Assembly: GCA_029881255.1 (NCBI GenBank)
Contig: JAOUMY010000013.1
Coordinates: forward strand, 62,001 to 126,000
DNA: 64,000 bases
Direction: 5' to 3'
From: Gammaproteobacteria bacterium
Lineage (GTDB): Bacteria; Pseudomonadota; Gammaproteobacteria; S012-40
Both the position numbers and the translations under genes were made by a program. Positions 25,885 through 36,149 of this stretch are shown in pieces (the first letter of the stretch is position 1; each line of letters begins with the position of its first letter). Under the pieces are notes generated by a model. The model was given only the letters and a program-made list of their open reading frames with translations, did not search any database and was not told the DNA's origin.

Positions 25885-28668
25885 CTAGGGACAGTCTGTT
25901 GCCACAGGGCAGAATTTGAACCAGTCAGTGTCACCAATTGTGGCTGATATTTTGTTGCGCGATTGTCCTTCTGAAACATTCAACAACAATTTCGTCGCAC
26001 CGGTAATACTATTGTCCATTGGTTCACCGATATTCTTGTCATCTAGTTCTCCAATAATATTACCTATTTGCCCACCAGGAGAAGTCACATTCAGTAAATA
26101 ATCTCCGCCGTTAATATACACATCAGTCATATTCAAATACACCATCTTGTCTCCTGGTGGAACTCTGAATTTAACGATATCAATGCCGATATCATTACCG
26201 TTCCCCAGAGCCGGTGCTCGAATGTTGCGCCGATAAAGAATATTACCAGCGCTGGAAAATACAGAAACAAATGGATAACCCAAGGCCGAATTCCAGCCTC
26301 GCATATTGACTTGGTATACCTCGGACGCAGGTATCTCTGTCACTTTCAGATTGTAGGTGGTTCCACCTTCTTTATAAGCACCGTTAACACTGACTGTTGC
26401 CCAACTTATGTTGTTGAAAATACAGTTCATGGTTTCACCCGGCATAACCAAGGTACTACAGGGGGTGCTGCCGGTACCTGAATTGGTATTTACATACACC
26501 TCGGTACGCCCGCTCACTCCTGATATCTCAACATTGTAAAACGACGTATATTTCACTTCAAAACCATAATAACTGGCAACTGAAGGACCAGTTGCAATCC
26601 CGTCAAAGTGTTGAGGACCGACCTGCCCACTGAGGCTAACCTCTGATACATCGCCAGTTAAAACACCTGCATCCCAGACTATTTCGTACTCAAAGAACGC
26701 CTGTAGCGTCATAGCAGAAAGATCCTGCTCACTGACCGATGGATTGATTACTTCTACATATAGATCCGAAAATGCGACTCTCCCATCCACCCGATCAACA
26801 AAATTCGTCGTACATTCGTCGGTAGTCTCCGCTGAACAGTCAACTGGAGTACCATTGATTTTATTATCGTTGCTATCAAAAGAATATGGTGTATAGGTGA
26901 TGGCTTGTGTAAATGCCGCATCTGAGTACACCTTTATCTTCACATTGCTATTGTTACGATTATCGAGTTTTATCCAATATTTTCGCGCCGGATCAATACC
27001 GATTTTATAATAGTTTGAACCACCGCCAATTTGGAATTTCTTACGGAATGGCGCCATACCTAAGTCGATAGGGGCATTTATACTGCCTCGCACGACGTAC
27101 GCCTCAGCATTAGTTGAGACAATTGAAAAATTAGAAGTCCCAACGGGACTGGCGCTGGCGCGATCAATGAGAAACACCAATTTACCAACTATCGGTGTTA
27201 TCGAACAATTGATTCGTCGTGTGCACGAGGAATTCTCAATACTCATCTCGACATCAGCCCCGATAATCTGAAATTCGTAATCTAGCCCAGGGGCAACACC
27301 GAGTTCCAAACGAACCGTTTCCGTGCCAATTGGATACCCATCACCTAACACCAAACGAGAACTCGCTGGAACAGCCGTTGCAATCGCGTCACTCATGAGT
27401 AGTTCTGGCTCAACGACGGTGGCAAAGCTGCCTGTTAGTTGAAACTTCTCCGCATCTCCACAAATTCCGAGTAGTAGCTCAACTTTAGGGCATACATTTG
27501 CGGCAAAAACCCCCGTCACAAGACCATTATTTTGACTAAAGCTGTCAAGCATCAAATGCTCGGAACTCGCTAACCAAAGATATTCCTTTTGTACTTGAAC
27601 AGGACTACCTTTAAATGTTTCAAGAGTCCAAAAACTATAATAAACAAACAGCGCAACAGCAGAAACGCCATCAGCTTTAGGCGCGAGAACGAGCACCACC
27701 TCCTCATCCTTGTTCGGATCTGCCCCTCTATAGCGCACAACCAAACCTGGTATCAAAGCTGGAGAGCCATAGCTCTTGGCAACAATTCCTGAGTTGTCCA
27801 TAAAAGCTGATATAAGTAAGCCGCTATTGTTTATTTCACGAAGTACAGGGATAGCTACTGGATCAGTAATTGACGGTCCAGCAACGGTAAAGCTATCAAC
27901 AAATTTGACTTCAACGGTTACTTCTACAGCGGCAGTAATTCTACCATCTGTATATGATCCGACTACAGTCACGTTCTTGCTTGGGCTGTTCAGTGTGATT
28001 GCTTTCAGTACAGACGCATCCAGCGGATCAATGAGAAGCGTCCCGTCATCCGAAGGTATGCTCCAGACCATTGCCGACGTAACTACAGAAATTTTGCCTT
28101 CGTCATTAACAATCGATGCCGGTATTTGAAAGACATCACCCACGCGAACAGTCACTTTATTTTGTACGGTTAGCTGGAGTTTATTCGCCGCGGAATTGCT
28201 TTGCTCCGTTGTGTTCTGATTTTGAGTGGATGTGGATGATGAATTTGAGATTGTGACAGGCGCATTTATAACAACATTCAACTTACCTGTGACGCTTTCA
28301 TAGCTGGCAGTGATTTCCACTGAGCCGGTTACATCGTCACTGATAATCATTTCACCGCTATTCGTGACCACAACACCGGTTAAATCAGCACTCCACGTTG
28401 CATAGGCCGTAACATCCTTGGTAGAACCATCACTAAACTGGGCGGTAACGTGAAGTTGAACAGAGTCACCAGAAGTGAGCGCATCGACGGCCTGAATATT
28501 GAGCGACTCGGGTGTTTTTGTTGATTCAGATTCTGCCGTTGGAAGGCTGGTATCGGTATTGCCAGCATCCACATTGGCATCGACATCGGCGTTTAGTGTC
28601 AACTCACAACCAACTAATGAAAAAGCCATAAGAAATATGGCCAGAATATATCCCCACCCACGAAACAT
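25885..28668 (-). CDS. Large surface lipoprotein with bacterial Ig-like domains
   Basis: 927-residue predicted lipoprotein with lipobox LVGC (C21); the ATG at 28668 is preferred over a GTG four codons upstream. A threonine- and serine-rich linker is followed by Big-2-like modules: SGDSVQLHVTAQFSDGSTKDV and TYATWSADLTGVV-type segments near 55-140, and a second near 160-250 (VRVGDVFQIPA). The remainder is beta-rich and not assignable to a family. The end (NKISATIGDTDWFKFCPV) resembles the start of a pre-peptidase C-terminal domain. It is likely exposed on the cell surface and may bind partners or matrix. It is convergent with the hybrid kinase gene, 10 bp apart. Confidence 0.8.
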   Translation of the reverse strand: MFRGWGYILAIFLMAFSLVGCELTLNADVDANVDAGNTDTSLPTAESESTKTPESLNIQAVDALTSGDSVQLHVTAQFSDGSTKDVTAYATWSADLTGVVVTNSGEMIISDDVTGSVEITASYESVTGKLNVVINAPVTISNSSSTSTQNQNTTEQSNSAANKLQLTVQNKVTVRVGDVFQIPASIVNDEGKISVVTSAMVWSIPSDDGTLLIDPLDASVLKAITLNSPSKNVTVVGSYTDGRITAAVEVTVEVKFVDSFTVAGPSITDPVAIPVLREINNSGLLISAFMDNSGIVAKSYGSPALIPGLVVRYRGADPNKDEEVVLVLAPKADGVSAVALFVYYSFWTLETFKGSPVQVQKEYLWLASSEHLMLDSFSQNNGLVTGVFAANVCPKVELLLGICGDAEKFQLTGSFATVVEPELLMSDAIATAVPASSRLVLGDGYPIGTETVRLELGVAPGLDYEFQIIGADVEMSIENSSCTRRINCSITPIVGKLVFLIDRASASPVGTSNFSIVSTNAEAYVVRGSINAPIDLGMAPFRKKFQIGGGSNYYKIGIDPARKYWIKLDNRNNSNVKIKVYSDAAFTQAITYTPYSFDSNDNKINGTPVDCSAETTDECTTNFVDRVDGRVAFSDLYVEVINPSVSEQDLSAMTLQAFFEYEIVWDAGVLTGDVSEVSLSGQVGPQHFDGIATGPSVASYYGFEVKYTSFYNVEISGVSGRTEVYVNTNSGTGSTPCSTLVMPGETMNCIFNNISWATVSVNGAYKEGGTTYNLKVTEIPASEVYQVNMRGWNSALGYPFVSVFSSAGNILYRRNIRAPALGNGNDIGIDIVKFRVPPGDKMVYLNMTDVYINGGDYLLNVTSPGGQIGNIIGELDDKNIGEPMDNSITGATKLLLNVSEGQSRNKISATIGDTDWFKFCPVATDCP

Positions 28669-28937
28669 AGCTATTCCCACTTGTTTTTGTGACTATACCG
28701 CCAAAATCCCGACAAAACCTTAATTTAGTCTTATATAAGTAGGGTTTGACCGGGGACAGAAGTAATTGTATCCAATTGACCTCCTTATTAAAGTCGAATC
28801 CAGGGAATTAGTCAAAACCGGCGTGGTCCACATATCTCGTAACAGGCAATTATCCGACTTTCGTGCTAGCTTTATAATTAATAGCAAGAAAAAGTCGTAA
28901 GAGGTTTCGGTTTCAGGACAAGACAAGGAGGTGCTGC

Positions 28938-30203
28938 TTGGAAGCACAAACGTCCCGCTTTGTCAGCCGCCTTACACGCAACACTGTGGCTATAATTCTT
29001 GCCGGGGGGCGCGGCTCCCGGCTAAAGCAACTAACGGATTGGCGGTCAAAACCCGCCGTACCGTTTGGTGGAAAATTTCGCATTATCGATTTTCCCTTAT
29101 CTAATTGCGTTAATTCCGGCATTCGTCGTATTAGTGTCGTTACCCAATACAAATCTCATTCACTCATTCGTCACATACAAATGGGCTGGGGATTTCTGCA
29201 AGGACAACTGGGCGAATATGTAGAGTTATTACCTGCGCAACAGCGTATCGAAGAATCCTGGTATGCCGGAACAGCAGATGCGATTTACCAGAACCTGGAT
29301 ATTTTGCGTAGACACAAACCGGAGCTAGTACTCGTCCTGGCTGGCGATCATATCTACAAAATGGACTACGGTCCGATGCTGGCCTATCACGTGGAAAAAA
29401 AGGCTGACATGACGATTGGCTGCATAGAAGCCGATCTGGAAATGGCCAAATCCTTTGGCGTCATGAGCACAGAAAACGATGGTCGCATCGTTGCATTTAA
29501 CGAGAAACCGGATGAACCAACACCGATGCCTGGTAAGCCTGAATGCGCGTTGGCCTCTATGGGAATTTACGTTTTCAATGCAGATTTTTTGTATGAGCAT
29601 TTAATTGCCGATGCGGATAGCCCGGACTCCAGCCATGATTTTGGAAAAAATATCATTCCACGTTTGATCGAAAAGCAACGCGTCTTCGCCTATCCATTTC
29701 GCCATACCGAATCGGGTAAGCAAGCCTATTGGCGCGATGTCGGCACTTTAGATTCTTATTGGGAAGCCAATCAGGAATTAATTGGCGTGACGCCAGAACT
29801 GAATCTGTATGACAAGGACTGGCCGATCTGGACATATCAAAACCAGCTTCCACCCGCCAAATTCGTTTTCGACGATGACGACAGACGTGGCATGGCAGTT
29901 GACTCCATGGTATCAGCAGGCTGCATCATCTCGGGCGGACTAGTCAGGCATTCGCTATTGTTTTCACGCGTTATCGTCAATTCCTTTACGACGGTAAAAG
30001 ATTCCGTCATTCTGCCCGATGTCGTCATTGGCAATCACTGCCGTTTGACCAAGGTCGTGTTGGACAAAGGTTGTATTATTCCAGATGAGACCGTTATCGG
30101 TGAAGATCTGGAAGAAGACCGCAAACGCTTCGAAGTCAGCCCCGGCGGCGTCGTGCTCGTGACGCCTGATATGCTTGGACAAAGGACGCATCATGTCAGA
30201 TAA
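28938..30203 (+). CDS. glgC: Glucose-1-phosphate adenylyltransferase
   Basis: Makes ADP-glucose from ATP and glucose-1-phosphate for glycogen synthesis. The 421-residue protein has [16 protein letters not shown] (nucleotide site), [32 protein letters not shown], and the C-terminal beta-helix ([20 protein letters not shown]). The start is TTG at 28938, supported by a perfect AAGGAGG six bases upstream and by the absence of an in-frame ATG near the conserved N-terminus. It is the first gene of glgC-GH57-malQ, whose genes overlap. Confidence 0.96.
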   Translation: MEAQTSRFVSRLTRNTVAIILAGGRGSRLKQLTDWRSKPAVPFGGKFRIIDFPLSNCVNSGIRRISVVTQYKSHSLIRHIQMGWGFLQGQLGEYVELLPAQQRIEESWYAGTADAIYQNLDILRRHKPELVLVLAGDHIYKMDYGPMLAYHVEKKADMTIGCIEADLEMAKSFGVMSTENDGRIVAFNEKPDEPTPMPGKPECALASMGIYVFNADFLYEHLIADADSPDSSHDFGKNIIPRLIEKQRVFAYPFRHTESGKQAYWRDVGTLDSYWEANQELIGVTPELNLYDKDWPIWTYQNQLPPAKFVFDDDDRRGMAVDSMVSAGCIISGGLVRHSLLFSRVIVNSFTTVKDSVILPDVVIGNHCRLTKVVLDKGCIIPDETVIGEDLEEDRKRFEVSPGGVVLVTPDMLGQRTHHVR

Positions 30204-31908
30204 GTCGATTCGCGTTGTTCTGTGCTGGCACATGCATCAGCCTTACTATTACAACGGCGAGTCTGGTAACTACATTTTGCCATGGACATATCTGCACGCG
30301 ACCAAAGATTATATCGACATGGCAAATATCATCGCTAATCAGCCTGGCGCCAAGGCCGTTATCAATTTTGCGCCGATTTTGCTGGAACAACTCGACGATT
30401 ACACTAAACAGATCAACGCTTACGTAGACAGCGGCAAACAAATCAACGATCCATTGTTGATGCAGTTGGTTGCTAATGACATCCCTACTAGATCTGAAGA
30501 ACAAAAAACATTAATCGCGGCCTGTCTACGCGCCAATGACACCCACCTGATCAATCGCTACCCGGTATTTAAGGGACTGGCTGAAATGGGTCGCAGCGCA
30601 CTAAAAGACCCGAAGCTACTACCCTATCTGCAGGCGCAATTTTATTTTGATTTGCTGACCTGGTATCACATTGCCTGGCTGGGTGAAACCGTCAAACGCG
30701 AAAACAAGGTCGCGCGCGCGCTAATCGAACGTGCCAGCCAGTTTGGCGTTGAAGAACGTCATCAACTATTACTGCTCATACGCGATATTATAAACAGCAT
30801 AATTCCAAAATACCGCGCCCTCGCCGCACAAGGTCAAGTCGAGTTAGCCTTTTCGCCCTACGCCCATCCGATTATTCCTCTCATGCTGGATTTCGGCAGC
30901 GCACGCGACGCAATGCCGAATGTAAAACTGCCTAAACATGACTGTTACCCCGGTGGAGAGGAACGTTGTGCCTGGCATTTCAAGCAAGGGCTGAAATCTT
31001 TCGAGCAACACTTCAATCATCGTCCTCGTGGTTGCTGGCCGTCTGAAGGAAGCATCAGCGCCGAGACTTTGCGTCTTTGTGAGAAATTCGAGATCGAATG
31101 GGTTGCCAGTGGCGAAAGCGTTATGCGCAACAGTATTGGCCAGAGCCCTGCGATTATGCATTTGCTCGAGGGCCATTGCCTGCATCGCCAATTTCACCTG
31201 AAAGACAATAATGTCAGTCTTTTCTTTCGCGATGATGGATTGTCAGACCTGATAGGTTTTACCTATTCAAGCTGGCACGCCAACGATGCAGTAAACAATC
31301 TCATTCACCATCTGGAAAATATTGCCGAGGCCTGTGAATACGATGCCGACACTATCGTGCCAATTATTCTTGATGGTGAAAATGCGTGGGAGTATTACCC
31401 GGAAAACGGTTTTCATTTTCTCAGCGCACTTTACGCCAAGCTTGTTCAACATCCAAGATTAAACCTGTGTACTTTTTCGGATTGTATAGACGCCGCTACC
31501 GGGCGCATGCAACTGGACAAGATTGCCGCGGGAAGTTGGGTATACGGTACTTTTTCCACCTGGATAGGTGAAAAGGACAAAAACAACGGGTGGGACTTAC
31601 TGGTATCGGCAAAACAAACTTTCGATAAGGTTGTCAGCAACCGGAAACTGAGCGCAGAGCAACAAGAGGCCGCCGAAAAACAACTCGCAATATGCGAAGG
31701 TTCAGACTGGTTTTGGTGGTTTGGAGACTACAATCCGGCAGATTCGGTAAAAAGCTTCGAGCAACTTTTTCGCGTACAACTGACAACACTTTATCACTTA
31801 CTTGGGGAAGAAGTACCACAAGAGCTCAATCAAGTCATCAGCAGCGGCAGCGGCGCGCCAGCAGCTGGTGGGGTGATGAGACCTGGACAAGAAGGACATC
31901 CACATTAG
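30193..31908 (+). CDS. GH57-family glycoside hydrolase / alpha-glucan enzyme
   Basis: 571-residue GH57 enzyme. Conserved regions visible are WHMHQPYYY (region 1), CWPSEGSIS with the nucleophile glutamate near residue 284, and [11 protein letters not shown] with the acid aspartate near 393. The family includes alpha-amylases, 4-alpha-glucanotransferases and branching enzymes; the activity cannot be fixed from sequence. The ATG at 30193 follows AAGGA and overlaps the end of glgC by 11 bp, so translation is coupled. A low-complexity tail ([11 protein letters not shown]) ends the protein. Confidence 0.9.
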   Translation: MSDKSIRVVLCWHMHQPYYYNGESGNYILPWTYLHATKDYIDMANIIANQPGAKAVINFAPILLEQLDDYTKQINAYVDSGKQINDPLLMQLVANDIPTRSEEQKTLIAACLRANDTHLINRYPVFKGLAEMGRSALKDPKLLPYLQAQFYFDLLTWYHIAWLGETVKRENKVARALIERASQFGVEERHQLLLLIRDIINSIIPKYRALAAQGQVELAFSPYAHPIIPLMLDFGSARDAMPNVKLPKHDCYPGGEERCAWHFKQGLKSFEQHFNHRPRGCWPSEGSISAETLRLCEKFEIEWVASGESVMRNSIGQSPAIMHLLEGHCLHRQFHLKDNNVSLFFRDDGLSDLIGFTYSSWHANDAVNNLIHHLENIAEACEYDADTIVPIILDGENAWEYYPENGFHFLSALYAKLVQHPRLNLCTFSDCIDAATGRMQLDKIAAGSWVYGTFSTWIGEKDKNNGWDLLVSAKQTFDKVVSNRKLSAEQQEAAEKQLAICEGSDWFWWFGDYNPADSVKSFEQLFRVQLTTLYHLLGEEVPQELNQVISSGSGAPAAGGVMRPGQEGHPH

Positions 31909-33388
31909 TTCCAGCACACAACGTTGTAGCGGCATTCTATTACATCTGAGTTCGCTGCCAGGCAATCCTTTGGGCGGAGAACTTGGAGACGAAGCCTTTT
32001 CTTTTGTCGATTTCCTACACGAAACCGGTCAGAGTCTCTGGCAAATGTTGCCTGTTGGTCCGACTCACGGTGACCTTTCGCCCTATCAGGCCTTGTCATC
32101 GCATGCGGGCAATCCGGTATTTGTTTCTTTGACGCCATTACAGGAAGCTGGCTTTCTACACACTATTGGACATCCCGGCGCGTATGAAGATGTATTGCAA
32201 TTCAAGAGACGCTGTATTGCCTCGGCTTGGACGGCGGTAACACAACAGCTTAACAATGAATGGATGGATGCGTTTGATACCTTTTGTGACGGCCAGACAT
32301 GGCTACACGACTATGCGCTTTTTATTGCACTGCGAAACCAACATGGTCATCAGTCCTGGACGGATTGGCCAGAGCCATTTAGAAGTCGCGACCAACAGGC
32401 ACTCAAATCGTTTTACCAGCAACACCAACAGATCGTTGATGCGATCAAATTTGAACAATATTTATTTTTCACCCAGTGGCAAAAACTCAGAGACTATGCC
32501 AGCAAAAAGAATGTTCAACTGCTAGGCGATTTACCTATCTTCGTCGCCCATGACAGCGCCGAGGTTTGGTGCCGACCAGAGCTGTTTCTCCTCGACGAAC
32601 AGGGCAAGCCCACCGAAGTCGCCGGTGTACCGCCCGATTATTTTTCTGAAACCGGTCAACGTTGGGGCAACCCTTTATACAATTGGCAGGAAATTCAAAA
32701 ACAATCTTTTCAATGGTGGATAGAACGCATAGAAACGCAGCTACAGCTTTTTGATAAGGTGCGTATTGATCACTTTCGGGGATTCGAAGCGTTTTGGGCC
32801 ATTCCGGCAACAGAGGAAACAGCCATCAATGGACAGTGGCGCAAGGCACCAGGCGAGGAATTATTTACTGCACTTCAACAACACTTTTCGATGCCGTTAC
32901 CGTTGATAGCGGAAGATCTCGGTATTATTACGCCGGAAGTGGATGCCTTGCGTAAACGATTCAAATTGCCCGGCATGAAGATATTGCAATTCGCCTTTGG
33001 TGGTCAGCCGGACAATCCCTATTTACCACACAACCATGAGAAAAACGCCGTGGTGTATACCGGCACTCATGACAATAATACGACGCTCGGCTGGTATAAA
33101 AGTTTGCCAGAAAATGAAAAGCGTCACGTTCATGAATACCTGTTTCAAAGCGAAGAACCTATCAACTGGCTTTTGATAAAAGCAGCGGCGGCCTCGGTGG
33201 CAAACACCTGCATTCTACCGTTGCAAGACGTGATGGGTTTAGATGGACTTCATCGAATGAATACGCCAGGTACCACTGAAGGTAACTGGCGTTGGCGTTT
33301 TGATTGGTCGCAGCTCGGCGCGAAAGAAAAAACGAAACTAAAGACACTGACCCAGGTATACGGGCGCTTGAGAATGTTCCCGTTATGA
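31904..33388 (+). CDS. malQ: 4-alpha-glucanotransferase MalQ with apparent AUU start
   Basis: GH77 amylomaltase that transfers maltodextrin segments. Conserved elements are GILLHLSSLPGN, GQSLWQMLPVGPT, LLGDLPIFVAHDSAEVW, the nucleophile in KVRIDHFRGFEAFW, LIAEDLGIITPEV and YTGTHDNNTTLGWY. The family N-terminus (RCSGILLHLSSLPG) lies upstream of the first canonical in-frame start (TTG at 31970). Between the preceding in-frame stop (31877-31879) and this motif there is no ATG, GTG or TTG. The best candidate is ATT at 31904, seven bases after GAAGGA and overlapping the TAG stop of the GH57 gene, giving 494 residues. A sequence error or frameshift is the alternative. Confidence 0.9.
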   Translation: MSSSTQRCSGILLHLSSLPGNPLGGELGDEAFSFVDFLHETGQSLWQMLPVGPTHGDLSPYQALSSHAGNPVFVSLTPLQEAGFLHTIGHPGAYEDVLQFKRRCIASAWTAVTQQLNNEWMDAFDTFCDGQTWLHDYALFIALRNQHGHQSWTDWPEPFRSRDQQALKSFYQQHQQIVDAIKFEQYLFFTQWQKLRDYASKKNVQLLGDLPIFVAHDSAEVWCRPELFLLDEQGKPTEVAGVPPDYFSETGQRWGNPLYNWQEIQKQSFQWWIERIETQLQLFDKVRIDHFRGFEAFWAIPATEETAINGQWRKAPGEELFTALQQHFSMPLPLIAEDLGIITPEVDALRKRFKLPGMKILQFAFGGQPDNPYLPHNHEKNAVVYTGTHDNNTTLGWYKSLPENEKRHVHEYLFQSEEPINWLLIKAAAASVANTCILPLQDVMGLDGLHRMNTPGTTEGNWRWRFDWSQLGAKEKTKLKTLTQVYGRLRMFPL

Positions 33389-33595
33389 TTTTTCGCGTTG
33401 CTGCAACATGGCAGTTAACACTTCAGCCAATTCTTCTTTAGTAAGATGCTCGAGACGTGGATCGCTGCAGATGTCATCGAGATACATAGCCAGTACCTGA
33501 TGGGCGACGACTGCCTTTTCCACCGCCATTTTTATATTATTGATATCCGCTTCGCTGATGCGCGATGCTTTGGGGAAAGGAATGACCTGACTCAC
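33383..33595 (-). CDS. Small hypothetical protein
   Basis: A 70-residue acidic helical protein (SQVIPFPKASRISEADINN, HLTKEELAEVLTAMLQ) with no family that I recognise. The start is taken as GTG at 33593-33595 because GAGAGG lies six bases upstream; a TTG two codons earlier is the alternative. It overlaps the 3' end of malQ by six bases in the convergent direction and precedes the ubi genes. Confidence 0.6.
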   Translation of the reverse strand: MSQVIPFPKASRISEADINNIKMAVEKAVVAHQVLAMYLDDICSDPRLEHLTKEELAEVLTAMLQQREKS

Positions 33596-33708
33596 GTGCA
33601 ACCTCTCAGACTGTTGATTTAGTTATGTGCAGAAAGCTTAACACGGGAATTCTGAAGTGCAACTGAGGGTTAAAAGTAAATTCCTGAGAAGGCCTGGATA
33701 CAGGTAAG

Positions 33709-34926
33709 TCAATGCCCACTACGCACCAATTTGGGTAAATCCCGGCGCATACCCATGGCCTGTTGTATAAACAACTGCTTCAGCGGCGGCACGCTATTGG
33801 CCAGGTTCAAACCCATATTACGCAGCACAGACAAGGGCTTGATCTCATTGGAAAACAGCCGTTTAAACCCATCCATAGCCGACATCATCATGACATTGTC
33901 CGCCTTGCGCCCACGTTCGTAGCGACGCAACACGCTCAGTTGTCCAATATCTTTGTGCGCGTTCGCCGCGTCCATTAAGACCTCGGCCAACAGGGCGGCA
34001 TCAAGAAAACCCAGGTTTACCCCCTGGCCGGCCAGCGGGTGGATGGTATGGGCCGCATCCCCAACCAGAACCACGCGATCTCGAACGTAGTCCCGCGCAT
34101 GCTGAAGACTCAAAGGGAAAGCGGCGCGTTTGCCTATGGCAACCACCTTGCCCGGCCCTTGTTCGCCTATCGCTGTATTTAATTCATCAATAAATGTCTG
34201 TTCATCCAATCCACAAAGGCGAACGCTTTCGTCCTGTGTCGTTGACCAAACGATGGAACAGTGTTTTTCGTCCAGTGGAAGAAAGGCCAAGGGACCGGTG
34301 GGCAAAAAGCGTTGCCACGCAGTTTCCTGGTGAGTCTCTTCAAGCGTCACCGTAGTGACTAATCCATTTTGTTGATACGACCAACCGATGGTGTCGATAT
34401 CGGAGCAATCGCGTATCCACGAACGCGCACCGTCGGCACCGACGATGAGTTTCGCGCTTAGTTGCGTATCGTCATTCAACTCAAGCGTCACGCCATCGAT
34501 ATTTATGTTCAGCGATTGGGGACGTACACCAAAACGCAGATCCACTTGCGGCAGCGTGTGTAGCTGATCAATGATCGCTCCCTGTATCACGCGATTTTCG
34601 ATGATGTGGCCAAGACAGGCTTCGCCCACATCGGCGCAATCGAAATGAATTTCTCCGCTTCCCGTGGCGTCCCACACATGCATCTTCTGATACGGGAAGC
34701 AACGCCGTTCCACAATGCGATCCCATGCACCAATCTTGTTTAATAGCGTTTGCGACGCCTTGGTAATCGCACTGACACGCAACTCGTATTCATCATAAGG
34801 CCACGTTACATCAGGTTTGCCCGCGTCCAGGAGACAGATCCTCAACCGGCTGTTGCCTATCGCCGCTGCCAGGGCACCACCGACCATACCCGCGCCAACG
34901 ATGATGACGTCATATTCGTTTTTCAT
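33709..34926 (-). CDS. ubiI: Ubiquinone biosynthesis FAD-dependent hydroxylase, UbiI/UbiF type
   Basis: Class A flavin monooxygenase acting on the ubiquinone ring. It starts MKNEYDVIIVGAGMVGG at the ATG 34926, overlapping the ubiH stop (ATGA); an upstream extension of 45 codons lies within ubiH and is not homologous. FAD motifs: IIVGAGMVGGALAA, LIVGADGARSWIR, and GDAAHTIHPLAGQGVNLG. About 405 residues, the family's usual length. The position after ubiH in ygfB-pepP-ubiH-ubiI matches E. coli ubiI (visC), a C5 hydroxylase; UbiF is a close paralogue, so the exact ring position is inferred. Confidence 0.88.
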   Translation of the reverse strand: MKNEYDVIIVGAGMVGGALAAAIGNSRLRICLLDAGKPDVTWPYDEYELRVSAITKASQTLLNKIGAWDRIVERRCFPYQKMHVWDATGSGEIHFDCADVGEACLGHIIENRVIQGAIIDQLHTLPQVDLRFGVRPQSLNINIDGVTLELNDDTQLSAKLIVGADGARSWIRDCSDIDTIGWSYQQNGLVTTVTLEETHQETAWQRFLPTGPLAFLPLDEKHCSIVWSTTQDESVRLCGLDEQTFIDELNTAIGEQGPGKVVAIGKRAAFPLSLQHARDYVRDRVVLVGDAAHTIHPLAGQGVNLGFLDAALLAEVLMDAANAHKDIGQLSVLRRYERGRKADNVMMMSAMDGFKRLFSNEIKPLSVLRNMGLNLANSVPPLKQLFIQQAMGMRRDLPKLVRSGH

Positions 34927-36149
34927 AGCGGCAATCCTCGTGATAAACGCGGCAGACGCCCCGCCATGCCCATGGTTCGTCTTGTCAGAAAATGTTTGAG
35001 CGGTGGTACAAGATCGGTAACCAACAAGCCTTTGCTGCGCAAATGTGCCAATGGCCCCCATTGATTGGAAAACACACGCGCCACCGTATCCGTAAAACCA
35101 ATAACGCCCATGTGGTCCCGCTTACGCGCAACTTCATAGCGCTTGAGGACGGCGTCGCTACCAATGTCTTCGCCCTGCCGTGCCGCATTCACTACTACCT
35201 CTGCCAGGGTCGAAACGTCACGAATACCCAGATTGAATCCCTGACCAGCAACCGGGTGCAGAGTGTGCGCGGCGTTGCCAATAATCGCCACGCCGGGGCG
35301 GATATGTTCTTTAGTTTTTAACATTACCAGCGGATAGGCGTGACGCTTCGCCACACGGGTAAACGCACCCAGGCGATAACCAAAACGATCTGTCAGCAAG
35401 GACAAAAACGCGTCGTCTTCCAGGGCCATCACTCCATCCACATCGGCATCACGAGTGGTTAACACCAGTGAACAACGATTCTCAGACATAGGCAATAAGG
35501 CCATAGGGCCGCCAGGTGTAAAACGTTCGTAGGCGACATTATTGTGTTTGTAGGCGGGAGTCACCGTGCTGATAATCGCGGTCTGGCCATATTCCCAACG
35601 ATTGACGCCGATATCTAATAACTTGCGCACCTGCGAATTGCCGCCGTCAGCGCCGACCATTAAACGAGTGCGGATCTTGTGTACGCCATCATTGAGCGCA
35701 ATCCCCAGCTCCAAGCCATCGCTGTGATATTGAATAGATTCCAGCTTGGCGGGACAAAGCAAACTCACATCCTCGCAGCTATTCAAACGCTGCATGAGCG
35801 CGCCACCAATTACACGGTTCTCGATGACGTAGCCTAGCGCATCAACGTCTTCTTTGTGTGCATCAATACGCGTCACGCCGAATTGTCCCTGATCGGAGAT
35901 ATGAATCTCCTTAATCGCCGTCGACTCATCCCGCATTTCTCGCCATAGACCGATGCTGTCGAAAATTTTGTGACTGCCATAGGCCAAAGCAATACTGCGT
36001 GCATCGTAGCTAGGCTGTTGGTCAGAACGAAAGGGAAACGCTTCAACCACGGCAATACGCAAACCCTGCCCGGAAAGCGCAATCGCCATGGTCGCGCCCA
36101 CCATGCCACCACCGATTATGCAAACATCGAATTGTTCTTGGGAATTCAT
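34923..36149 (-). CDS. ubiH: 2-octaprenyl-6-methoxyphenol hydroxylase UbiH
   Basis: FAD monooxygenase for a ring hydroxylation in ubiquinone synthesis (C1 in E. coli). The 408-residue protein has CIIGGGMVGATMAIAL, YDARSIALAYGS (UbiH-type), LMVGADGGNSQVR and GNAAHTLHPVAGQGFNLG; the GNAA variant is normal for UbiH. Its ATG overlaps the pepP stop by 4 bp, and its stop overlaps ubiI, so the genes are translationally coupled. Confidence 0.94.
   Translation of the reverse strand: MNSQEQFDVCIIGGGMVGATMAIALSGQGLRIAVVEAFPFRSDQQPSYDARSIALAYGSHKIFDSIGLWREMRDESTAIKEIHISDQGQFGVTRIDAHKEDVDALGYVIENRVIGGALMQRLNSCEDVSLLCPAKLESIQYHSDGLELGIALNDGVHKIRTRLMVGADGGNSQVRKLLDIGVNRWEYGQTAIISTVTPAYKHNNVAYERFTPGGPMALLPMSENRCSLVLTTRDADVDGVMALEDDAFLSLLTDRFGYRLGAFTRVAKRHAYPLVMLKTKEHIRPGVAIIGNAAHTLHPVAGQGFNLGIRDVSTLAEVVVNAARQGEDIGSDAVLKRYEVARKRDHMGVIGFTDTVARVFSNQWGPLAHLRSKGLLVTDLVPPLKHFLTRRTMGMAGRLPRLSRGLPL

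Noticed and set aside
28738-28765. REP-like GGGGACAG motif
   Set aside because: Short single occurrence without a paired inverted copy nearby, so no repeat is claimed.
28720-28947. 75-residue minus-strand frame between the lipoprotein gene and glgC
   Set aside because: It spans the glgC ribosome site and promoter region and shows no protein-like features.
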